A stretch of 42,997 bases of DNA from positions 1-42,997 of the forward strand of contig CACZUR010000019.1 in assembly GCA_902784435.1 (NCBI GenBank). Reading direction: 5' to 3'. The notes beneath the pieces were generated by a model. That model worked only from the letters and a program-made list of their open reading frames with translations, was not told where the DNA came from and did no database searches. Of this stretch, positions 24,865-32,735 are shown piece after piece. The DNA is from an uncultured Bacteroidia bacterium (GTDB lineage: Bacteria; Bacteroidota; Bacteroidia; Bacteroidales; UBA932). The translations under genes were made by a program, and so were the position numbers. The stretch's first letter is position 1, and each line of letters opens with the position of its first letter.

Positions 24865-26049
24865 ATGAGCGAATTTAAGACAAATAAGGCTGTGTTCGTG
24901 GGTGTCGTCCTGGAAAAGGGCGGCGAACGCAAGGTGCAGGAATACCTGGAAGAGCTGAAGTTCCTGGCAGAGACCGCCGGGGCCGAGGGCGACAAGTTCT
25001 TTACCCAGCGGCTGGACCGGCCGGACAAGGCCACTTACATCGGCCCGGGAAAACTGGACGAAATCAAGGAATACTGCCAGGCCAACGAGATTGAGTATGT
25101 GATCTTTGACGATGAACTCACCGGCATGCAGCAGCGCAACATCGAGAAGGTGATTGCCTGCAGCGACGTCATAGACCGCACCAGCCTCATCCTGGAAATC
25201 TTTGCCCAACGGGCCAAGACCTCCTACGCCAAGATGCAGGTGGAGCTGGCACATTATAATTATATGCTGCCGCGTCTGGCGGGTATGTGGACGCACCTGG
25301 AACGCCAGCGGGGCGGCATGGGCACCCGCGGCGGTATGGGCGAAACCCAGATAGAGATAGACCGGCGCATTGTCAAGCAGCGCATCTCCAAGCTCAAGGA
25401 AGACCTGAAAAAGGTGGACAAACAGATGGCCACCCAGCGCAGCAACCGCGGTTCCCTGGTGCGCCTGGCGCTGGTGGGATACACCAACGTGGGCAAGAGC
25501 ACCCTCATGAACCTCCTGGCCAAGAGCGACGTGTTTGCCGAAAATAAGCTCTTCGCCACGCTGGACACCACCGTGCGCAAAGTGGTCATCGAGAACGTGC
25601 CCTTCCTGCTGTCAGACACCGTCGGCTTCATCCGCAAGCTGCCCACGCAGCTGGTAGAGGCCTTCAAGAGCACCTTGGACGAAGTCCGCGAGGCCGATGT
25701 CCTGGTGCACGTGGTAGACATCTCCCACCCGGACTTTGAAGAGCAGATGCGGGTGGTGGAGCAGACCCTGAGGGATATCGGCGCGGCCAACAAGCCCGTA
25801 TACGTGGTGTTCAACAAGGTGGACGCCTATACCTACGAGCCGTACGACGAATTCTCCCTCACGCCCAAACAGCCCATCAACCGCACGCTGGAAGAGCTCA
25901 AAAACAGCTGGATTGCAGAGGAAAAGACCCCCTGCATCTTCATCAGCGCCCGCGAGAAGATAGGCATAGAAAAACTCCGCAACGACCTGTACAAGATTGT
26001 CGCGGAGATTCATGCAGGGCGCTACCCCTTCAATAATTTCCTCTGGTAA
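24865..26049 (+). CDS. hflX: GTPase HflX
   Basis: A 394-residue GTPase that binds the 50S subunit and splits or rescues stalled ribosomes under stress. The HflX N-terminal domain ends in ARTSYAKMQVELA-type sequence (here AKTSYAKMQVELAHYNYMLPRL) with the glycine-rich loop GGMGTRGGMGETQIE. The GTPase motifs are GYTNVGKST at 205-213, DTVGFI and NKVD. The start MSEFKTNKAVFVG at 24865 is chosen because the promoter box lies just before it; an ATG 13 codons upstream would precede the promoter box. It faces the lipoprotein gene convergently. Confidence 0.95.
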   Translation: MSEFKTNKAVFVGVVLEKGGERKVQEYLEELKFLAETAGAEGDKFFTQRLDRPDKATYIGPGKLDEIKEYCQANEIEYVIFDDELTGMQQRNIEKVIACSDVIDRTSLILEIFAQRAKTSYAKMQVELAHYNYMLPRLAGMWTHLERQRGGMGTRGGMGETQIEIDRRIVKQRISKLKEDLKKVDKQMATQRSNRGSLVRLALVGYTNVGKSTLMNLLAKSDVFAENKLFATLDTTVRKVVIENVPFLLSDTVGFIRKLPTQLVEAFKSTLDEVREADVLVHVVDISHPDFEEQMRVVEQTLRDIGAANKPVYVVFNKVDAYTYEPYDEFSLTPKQPINRTLEELKNSWIAEEKTPCIFISAREKIGIEKLRNDLYKIVAEIHAGRYPFNNFLW

Positions 26050-26061
26050 CAAGCGGGGCTT

Positions 26062-26098
26062 CTCCGGGCCGATGCTACGTTTTCCACGCCGCCCGGAG
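26062..26098. terminator. Hairpin between convergent hflX and the small lipoprotein gene
   Basis: CTCCGGGC (26062-26069) pairs perfectly with GCCCGGAG (26091-26098) across a 21-base loop. There is no T-run on either side, so it may be a weak or factor-assisted bidirectional terminator. Confidence 0.4.
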
Positions 26099-26124
26099 GA
26101 TTGCGCCGGGTTAAGTTGCAACGC

Positions 26125-26580
26125 CTAGTACACATTCCCCAGCACGGAGGCAGGAATGGCCTTCACCTTCTCGTAGGTGTCCACTTCCTTGTTGCCGGGG
26201 GTGGTGAGCTTGATGGTTTTGGCGCTGATTTCGGCACTGTAGGGGCCCCAGTTGGCTCCGCCGTCGTATTTGCCGGAAAGCTTGTTGTCGGAGGAGAGGA
26301 CGTAGGTCCCGGTGAACTTGGTATAGCGTCCGTCGCCGATCTGCTGGTACAGCGTAAAGCCTCCACTGGTCGTAAAGTCCAGATACACAGACACGGGCAG
26401 GCCGCCGATACCGGCTTTGGTGGTTACGGAAACGAGCTCCCAGCAGCCGGAAATATCCGTCTGGGAAGTGCCGCTACCGTTACCGCCGCTGCCGCCGCCG
26501 GGCGTTACAGGGTTATCCTTGTTGCCGCCGCAGGCACACAGGGCCAGTGCAGCGAATACCATGGCAAAAAACTTCTTCAT
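26125..26580 (-). CDS. Small lipocalin-like lipoprotein
   Basis: A 151-residue lipoprotein (lipobox Cys17) with a glycine-serine linker (PGGGSGGNGSG) after the anchor and a domain of short strands starting ISGCWELVSVTTKAG. That opening resembles the G-x-W start of lipocalin-like domains common in Bacteroidota lipoproteins. The start MKKFFAMVF is favoured, with the ATG overlapping the protease stop by one base; an ATG one codon earlier is also possible. It is the last gene of the SusC operon. Its role is unknown; ligand binding at the surface is one possibility. Confidence 0.65.
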   Translation of the reverse strand: MKKFFAMVFAALALCACGGNKDNPVTPGGGSGGNGSGTSQTDISGCWELVSVTTKAGIGGLPVSVYLDFTTSGGFTLYQQIGDGRYTKFTGTYVLSSDNKLSGKYDGGANWGPYSAEISAKTIKLTTPGNKEVDTYEKVKAIPASVLGNVY

Positions 26581-28613
26581 CATAGCCATCCTCCTGTACC
26601 GTTTCCACCGTCCACGTCGCGGGCGATGATAGAGATTTCTTCACTGATTTCCATGCCGCCGGGAGGATTGTTGTCGCCACCCACGTGGCCGCCACCGCCC
26701 ACTGCCTTGATGGTGATCTTGCCGCTTCCCAGCCTGGTAGGATGGATATACAGGCGGCCGAACTGCACATAGGCATAGCATTCTCCCTCCGGAACGGCGG
26801 GATACTTGGCGGTATTGCTGGCCTGAATGGTCTCCAGGCCCAGGGACCGGATTGTGGCTTCCGGAACATCTACCGAAAGGTAGGTGAGGCTCACGGAAGA
26901 GGAACCAAAGGCGTTCTCCAGGTTAATCCACTGTGTCTGACCCATCTGGGCCGTAGAAGTGGGCGTTCCCTCGATATGCATCATCACGCGCCAGGCGTCG
27001 ATGGCGCCCGTTCCCATCTGGTGATAGTAGGCGCTCATGGGAGCCGGCATGCTGGCATACGGCTTCTCCTTGGTATTGGCAATGCGCTGGTCGATGTCGT
27101 TGGTCGACGACAGCAGCAGGCGCTTGAACTCCTCTCGGGTGTACTTCTTTCCCAGCTGCTTGGCATAGGACAGGGCCAGGGCCACCACGCCGCTCATGTG
27201 CGGGCAGGCCATGGACGTTCCCTGCATATAACCGTAATCGCTGTTATAGATTTGCAGGTCGATAGGAACCGTAGACAGCACTTCCGCCTTTTCGCCCACT
27301 CCCTGGCCATATTCGCCACCGGGGGCCGATATATTACAACCAGGCCCGTAGTTGGTATAGTAGGCCGGCAGGAAATCCGGGCCGAAGGAAGATACGCTGA
27401 TGATGTCTACGTATGCGCCAGGATAGTGCGCGAAGTTCTGCTTTTCATTGCCCGCGGCAAAGATGGCGATGTTACCGTCCAGCACGGGGTTGTTCTTGCT
27501 GGCTTCGAAATAGTGGATGGCATCAATCTCTACGCTGCCCACGCGCCGGATATAATCGTTATCCGAAGAAAAGGCCGATGAGTAACCGAACGAGCAGGAA
27601 ATGACGGAAGCCCCCATGTCGGCCGCATACTTGATGGCCTTGGCGGTGGCTTTGGTTCCACCGCTGCCCGCATCCTGACCGGAGAAAATCTGGCAGCTCA
27701 TGATGCGGCAGCCGTCGCCGGCGCCGGAACCGCCGGCAATGCCGGCCACGCCCTTACCATTGTTGTTCACGGCCGCAATAGTGCCGGCGCAGTGCGTTCC
27801 ATGCCCTACGTCGCCTTCCCATCTGCCCGTACTGGTATTATAAGCGCCACGGTCCCAGGTGATGGGGCCTTCGGTAACGAAGTTCAGGCCGTAGATATCG
27901 TCTACATAACCGTTTCCGTCATCGTCTACACCGTTGCCGGCCACCTCCTTGGTGTTCACCCACATATTGTCTTTCAGGTCCGGGTGATTGTATTTCACAC
28001 CTTCGTCCACCACGGCCACAACAATGTCCGGGTCTCCGCAGATGAGACGTTTCCACACGTCGTTCACATTCACATCGGCCCCTTTGACAATATAGTTGGA
28101 ATACGCCTTGCTGCCCTGGTTGAAGTAGTGCCACTGGTCCAGGAGCATGGGGTCGTTGAAGGTACCGGAGGCCGCAGCCTTGGTATAAGGCGTTTCCGGG
28201 GCCGATACCGGCTCTCCCACATAATCCTTTGTGGCAATGTGGTTATACTCCGCCAGGCTCACCTGTTCCAGGGCGGCCATGGCGCGGATGGAACGATGCA
28301 GGTTGGCACCTTCCTCCAGTTTTACCTCGTACCAGCGGTCCAGACCGAACTGCCGTTCCAGGTCTTCCTTTCCGGCAAACGAAGGGAGAAGTTTTTCAAT
28401 GGAAGCTACGCCTTCCAGCTGCAATCCGGCCAGTTCCTGTTCCGTGGGAACCGTGCGGAACTTGACCAGGAAAGAGGAGCTATCATATTCGTCCGAGAGC
28501 TGCACCACCTTGGTGGCGGGCTCGGAGACCGGCTCCGACGCTTCTTGGCGCTGCACGCAGGCTACGGTGGCCAGGGCCACCGCCACAAGCGGCAAAACAC
28601 ATAATCCTTTCAT
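26580..28613 (-). CDS. S8 (subtilisin-like) serine protease lipoprotein
   Basis: A 677-residue lipoprotein (lipobox Cys19) with an inhibitor-I9-like propeptide (about 45-120) and a subtilase domain. The catalytic triad is Asp203 in VVDEGVKYNHPD, His271 in VGHGTHCAG, and Ser467 in QGTSMACPHMSG; Asn389 in AAGNE supplies the oxyanion hole. The C-terminal about 120 residues form an extra beta-rich region ending in a glycine-rich tail. All catalytic residues are present. A strong hairpin lies between it and the lipoprotein gene upstream. As part of a SusC/SusD operon it probably cuts proteins at the cell surface or in the periplasm for uptake; this is inferred from context. Confidence 0.93.
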   Translation of the reverse strand: MKGLCVLPLVAVALATVACVQRQEASEPVSEPATKVVQLSDEYDSSSFLVKFRTVPTEQELAGLQLEGVASIEKLLPSFAGKEDLERQFGLDRWYEVKLEEGANLHRSIRAMAALEQVSLAEYNHIATKDYVGEPVSAPETPYTKAAASGTFNDPMLLDQWHYFNQGSKAYSNYIVKGADVNVNDVWKRLICGDPDIVVAVVDEGVKYNHPDLKDNMWVNTKEVAGNGVDDDGNGYVDDIYGLNFVTEGPITWDRGAYNTSTGRWEGDVGHGTHCAGTIAAVNNNGKGVAGIAGGSGAGDGCRIMSCQIFSGQDAGSGGTKATAKAIKYAADMGASVISCSFGYSSAFSSDNDYIRRVGSVEIDAIHYFEASKNNPVLDGNIAIFAAGNEKQNFAHYPGAYVDIISVSSFGPDFLPAYYTNYGPGCNISAPGGEYGQGVGEKAEVLSTVPIDLQIYNSDYGYMQGTSMACPHMSGVVALALSYAKQLGKKYTREEFKRLLLSSTNDIDQRIANTKEKPYASMPAPMSAYYHQMGTGAIDAWRVMMHIEGTPTSTAQMGQTQWINLENAFGSSSVSLTYLSVDVPEATIRSLGLETIQASNTAKYPAVPEGECYAYVQFGRLYIHPTRLGSGKITIKAVGGGGHVGGDNNPPGGMEISEEISIIARDVDGGNGTGGWL

Positions 28614-28628
28614 GCTTTTTCTTTTTTA

Positions 28629-28671
28629 CGACAAAGAGGCCCGGCGACTGGGCACCGGGTCTCTGTTGTCG
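28629..28671 (-). other. Strong RNA hairpin in the intercistronic gap before the S8 protease gene
   Basis: The two arms, CGACAAAGAGGCCCGG and CCGGGTCTCTGTTGTCG, pair over 16 base pairs with one bulged base and one wobble around a ten-base loop. On the transcribed strand it is followed by an A-rich stretch rather than a T-run, so it does not look like an intrinsic terminator. It sits about 16 bases before the protease ATG and could stabilise or attenuate the operon RNA. Confidence 0.7.
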
Positions 28672-28687
28672 ATTTTACAGATTCCTC

Positions 28688-31072
28688 TTATCTGCACTCC
28701 TCGCGGAGAACAAGGGCGCGCTTTGCGGCGCTCTCGCGCTCTTTGCGGTTGTAAGAGACCTTGACGGAAACTTTCACCGGCTGAGGGTCACGCTCGAAGA
28801 CAACGACCTCCTTGTTGTAAAGGCGGCTGCCGCTCGAGAGAATCACATCCTTGACCTCACCGTCCGTACGGGTAGGAGCAGCGGCGGGAGCAGAAGGAGC
28901 GGCGGAAGGCAGCTGAATCTTGAACGTTCCATCCAGGTTACCATAGTACCACTTGTCTAAGCCGGGCATACCGACATACATTTCCTCTGCAGGCCAGGTA
29001 ATGGCACCGTCCTTAAGAGTGCCGGTAGGTTCTGTTTCTATCATGAAGAAACCATAGGAACTGTTCACCAAGATGCCATAGTCCTGTGCTTCGATGAAAA
29101 CAGCGTCGGGGTCGGTAGCGTCAATCACTACTTCGGCATTTCTCCAGTTACCATCCTCGTATTGAGCCATCACGTCTTCAGTAGTACCGAAGAATCCGGC
29201 AGCTACAGCGCACTGGAAACCTGTAACCATGTACAGACCAGGGGTATTTGCCTCTTCGAACACGTCGCAAGGAACCGTTACGTCAGATTTGCCATTGAAC
29301 AAGGCGTTGAAGAAGCCGTCCGTGATGAGGCCCTTACCCAGGCTGTTCCAGACATACGGTAACTTGTCGGTGGTGTAGCTGTCATAGGCATAGCTATCCA
29401 TGGTGCCGTTGGTAGCCCACACAACCACATAGTAGGTGGTCTTGGCATTAAGGCCGGACAGCACATCGTAGTAGCCGCCTTCACCGTTCACCTGGGCAAG
29501 ATCGTCGACAGAAAGGGCGTAAGTATCCTTTGCGTCGGCCTTAACCGCTTCGAAAACGACGTCGGCACCGTTCTTGGTAATGGTTTCTTCCGTAAAGACA
29601 CCTACGTGAACCTCGGTAAGATCCGTACCGGAAATGCCATAGGCGAAGGAATCGTAGTTGTGGTAGTTCTGGTAACGTGCCGGAGTGTCTTCTGTGAAGA
29701 CATTCACATCCACGGCCAGATCTGCGGCATCGTCCTCGGCAACGAAGTTGAATACGGTGCTGGCAGAGTTCTGCACCTTACCGTCCTTGTCCAGACCCAG
29801 GGCAACCAGCGTGTAAGCACCGGTCTTTTCGGCTTCCAGATTCAGTGTTGCGTAGTTGATGGCCTCTTCCTCATCGAATTCGAACGCGTCGAATACCTCG
29901 GCCTTGGCATCCTTCTCAATCTCATCCAGTTTGCCTTCAATCTGAATCTTGCTCAGTTCGCCCTCGTAAATGGCGTATTTGAGGGAAGTAATGTCGGCGC
30001 CGGCCTCTACATACACGGGAGTGAAACCACTCTGCGGATAATCGGCTTCTACAGACAGTTTGTAATCTACTCGGGTGAAGCCGTCGACGATAGCCACGAC
30101 ATCATACGGATCCGGGCTGAAACCGCCTTTCAGGCTAGGAATGTAGTAACGGAGGTTGAAATAGAATCCGCCGTTGCCGTCGTAGTAGCCCACAGGGTAA
30201 GAGCCATCCTTCTGGCCGGTCTTGGTAGCTTCATCCAGCCAGTCGGCACCCATACCGTCGGAACCGAAGGCATAGCCTCTCTCTACCCAATACCAAGGAT
30301 AGTCGTAAAAATAAACAGGATTGGTAGCCTCAGACACCGGTACAGATTTCCAGCCATCGTAGTCAAAGCCAAAGTACTGCTTTTTGACTTCCAGGAAATT
30401 CTGGCCGTCGTTGTTGCTGTTCTTGGTGTACCAGGTAAATTCCAGGGTAACGTTCTGGGTGTCGCCCCAGATACCTTTGCCATCCTCAATGCTGTAGATG
30501 GTGCAGGTACGGACGCCGTTTACCTCGTAGAAACGCATCTTGGCCTGGTGAACTTCACCCCACCAGCCCTCGTTCAGGGTGATGATGGCAGGTTCCTTGG
30601 TCTTGGGATTCAGGAAGTCTTCCATCTTCACCTGCATGAAGGAGAAGTCCATGAAAGTGGTGGCAGTATTGTAGATGGAGGCGTACTGAGGGTCGGTGAC
30701 CGAAATCTGGAGTTTGTATTCCTTGCCTTCCTCGGCGGCGGGGAAGTCTACCGTAAAGGTGGTTTCCGCCTGGCCGTCGACAAAGTCGATGGAACCAATC
30801 TGGAACAGGTCCTTGTCGGAGCTTTCCACCACGATGGGCAGACCGGTGATGGCACCGGTGGTCTTTTTACGGGCAACCGTAAAGGTAGCGGTCAGTTCCT
30901 GGGTAGGATCATAGATATGGTAGCCTGTAGCTTCCTGTACCGGGAAATAGACGCCATAGCAGCCGTCCACATCAGGCGCACCGGGCACGTGGGCTTCTTC
31001 CTTCTTCTGGCAGGAAGCCACGGCTAACAGCGCGAGAGCGGCAACAGTAAAAATGCTAAAAAACTTTTTCAT
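28688..31072 (-). CDS. Large surface lipoprotein of the SusCD operon, function unknown
   Basis: A 794-residue lipoprotein (lipobox Cys21). No family was recognised with certainty. The N-terminal part (about 35-150) and a middle part (about 440-590, with LNAKTTYYVVVWATNG) read like immunoglobulin or fibronectin-type beta domains. The region around 150-330 is very rich in Trp and Tyr (EGWWGEVHQAKMRFYEV, WYWVERGYAFG), as in ligand-binding surface proteins. A proline-alanine-rich stretch near 730 precedes a basic tail. It lies 16 bases after susD and before the protease, the place where surface glycan- or peptide-binding lipoproteins are usually encoded. That role is inferred from position. Confidence 0.75.
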   Translation of the reverse strand: MKKFFSIFTVAALALLAVASCQKKEEAHVPGAPDVDGCYGVYFPVQEATGYHIYDPTQELTATFTVARKKTTGAITGLPIVVESSDKDLFQIGSIDFVDGQAETTFTVDFPAAEEGKEYKLQISVTDPQYASIYNTATTFMDFSFMQVKMEDFLNPKTKEPAIITLNEGWWGEVHQAKMRFYEVNGVRTCTIYSIEDGKGIWGDTQNVTLEFTWYTKNSNNDGQNFLEVKKQYFGFDYDGWKSVPVSEATNPVYFYDYPWYWVERGYAFGSDGMGADWLDEATKTGQKDGSYPVGYYDGNGGFYFNLRYYIPSLKGGFSPDPYDVVAIVDGFTRVDYKLSVEADYPQSGFTPVYVEAGADITSLKYAIYEGELSKIQIEGKLDEIEKDAKAEVFDAFEFDEEEAINYATLNLEAEKTGAYTLVALGLDKDGKVQNSASTVFNFVAEDDAADLAVDVNVFTEDTPARYQNYHNYDSFAYGISGTDLTEVHVGVFTEETITKNGADVVFEAVKADAKDTYALSVDDLAQVNGEGGYYDVLSGLNAKTTYYVVVWATNGTMDSYAYDSYTTDKLPYVWNSLGKGLITDGFFNALFNGKSDVTVPCDVFEEANTPGLYMVTGFQCAVAAGFFGTTEDVMAQYEDGNWRNAEVVIDATDPDAVFIEAQDYGILVNSSYGFFMIETEPTGTLKDGAITWPAEEMYVGMPGLDKWYYGNLDGTFKIQLPSAAPSAPAAAPTRTDGEVKDVILSSGSRLYNKEVVVFERDPQPVKVSVKVSYNRKERESAAKRALVLREECR

Positions 31073-31088
31073 TGTCTGTCAGTTTTAA

Positions 31089-32723
31089 TTAGTCGGTTAC
31101 ACCGTCACGAAGACCAGGGTTCTGGTCCATCTTGGGAAGATTACCGCCGGTGTTGTCTACAATAGCGAAGTTGGTATTGAGCTCACCGTTGTTGAAACGC
31201 ATGTTCAGCCAGCCGTCGTTGGCGGCCAGGTTGAAGCGGAAGTTAGGAGACCAGCTGGTGCTCTCGGGGGTGCCCAGGAAGCGGACCAGGGGTTTGTTCA
31301 GACGTTTGACATCGTGGATGCCGAAGCCTTCGCCCCAGAGCTCGACGCGGCGCTGGAACCAGACCTCGTCGGCGAAGTTGCGGCCGCCGGCGGTGGCGCT
31401 GTAGGAAGGATCACGGTAGGTCTTCACGAAGTTTTCCAGGATCTGGGTGGCCTGGGCCTGGTTGCCGCTCTTGGCAAGGGCCTCGGCCTGGATCAGGATC
31501 ATTTCTTCCACGCGCATGAGCGGGGAATCCTCGGCGTTGTCGGTGGTGCCGATAGGGTTGCAGCCGAACTTCACGTTGGTGTAGGGCGTGAAGGCCAGTT
31601 TGTCGTCGTACTCGAACTCGGAGATGGCCTGACCGGAAGCCTTTCCACCTTCGCCGGCATCCCATACGAGACCGTCCAGCAGCGGGGAATGCAGTTCTGC
31701 ATCTACCCACCAGCCCTTACGGACGTCGGTAGCAGGAATCTTGTCCCACAGGATCTTGTTGATGCTGGAGTAGGTACCGGTACCGGCGGCATAGGCCTTG
31801 GCCGAGAAGGAACGCAGCCAGGAAGAAGAGGTGGCATACTTGAAGGTCTTGGCAATGTCGGCCGTCATGTCGAAGCCCCAGATCCAGTTGTGCTCGCTGA
31901 TGTCCATGAAGGCGGGAACGCTGACCTCGGCGATGCTGGCGGGCTCATAGCCCTCGGCGGCCTTGGCGGCGTCGGCGGCAGCGTCTGCGTATTTACCCAT
32001 GAGCAGGTTGGCACGGGCGCGAAGGCCGTAAGCCACATTCAGGTCGATGTTCTGCTTGGAAGGACGCACATAACCATCCAGGTTCTCCACGGCATAGTTC
32101 AGGTCTGCGACAATGATGTCGTAGATTTCCTGTACGGAAGCGCGGGGATTGTTGGCGGGATCCGGAACGTCCGGCGAGCAGATGGGCACGGCGGGCTTGT
32201 CCTTGGCGATGGTGTAGTTGAACTGGAAGTCCTGTACCAGCAGCATGTAGGCGAAGGCACGCAGGGCGCGGGCCTGGCAAATCATGTAAATGCTGTTCTG
32301 GTCTTCCACTTCCTCCGGGAAACCGGCCAGGAAGTCGTTGGCATTGGCGATGATCATGTACGGAGTACGGTAGCGGATCACCGGGTTACGGTAGGATGCG
32401 TTACGGGAGCTGAGTTCACCGCACACGGAGAACCAGTTGTAGTTGTTGTCCGACAGGGTCAGATCCGGACCCTCTGCGTCGTTGCAGAAAAGCATCATCA
32501 GTACGCCCCAGTCGTCCGGGGTACCATAACCGAAGTAGTTCGGGTTGCCCAGGGGGTTGAACAGACCGGTAAAATCGGCGGAAGCACGGCTGGGAACGGC
32601 GACCAGGACTTCCTGGCGCTGGGAGGCCAGCATGGTGCCGCCCTCGGGCAGAACCTTGTTCATGTCAGTGCAGGCCACGGTGGCCAGCGCTGCAAACAAA
32701 ACAATATATCTATTGAGTTTCAT
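31089..32723 (-). CDS. SusD/RagB-family surface lipoprotein
   Basis: A 544-residue SusD-family protein, the lid that captures ligand over its SusC partner. It has a lipoprotein signal (lipobox Cys18), the helical TPR-like stretch AYGLRARANLLMGKYADAAADAAKA, and the C-terminal block MRVEEMILIQAEALAKSGNQAQAT, then ELWGEGFGIHDVKRLNKPL, typical of the family. It starts 12 bases after the SusC gene stop. The ligand cannot be deduced from the sequence; the linked protease makes peptides more likely than glycans. Confidence 0.94.
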   Translation of the reverse strand: MKLNRYIVLFAALATVACTDMNKVLPEGGTMLASQRQEVLVAVPSRASADFTGLFNPLGNPNYFGYGTPDDWGVLMMLFCNDAEGPDLTLSDNNYNWFSVCGELSSRNASYRNPVIRYRTPYMIIANANDFLAGFPEEVEDQNSIYMICQARALRAFAYMLLVQDFQFNYTIAKDKPAVPICSPDVPDPANNPRASVQEIYDIIVADLNYAVENLDGYVRPSKQNIDLNVAYGLRARANLLMGKYADAAADAAKAAEGYEPASIAEVSVPAFMDISEHNWIWGFDMTADIAKTFKYATSSSWLRSFSAKAYAAGTGTYSSINKILWDKIPATDVRKGWWVDAELHSPLLDGLVWDAGEGGKASGQAISEFEYDDKLAFTPYTNVKFGCNPIGTTDNAEDSPLMRVEEMILIQAEALAKSGNQAQATQILENFVKTYRDPSYSATAGGRNFADEVWFQRRVELWGEGFGIHDVKRLNKPLVRFLGTPESTSWSPNFRFNLAANDGWLNMRFNNGELNTNFAIVDNTGGNLPKMDQNPGLRDGVTD

Positions 32724-32735
32724 TGTCTGAACATT

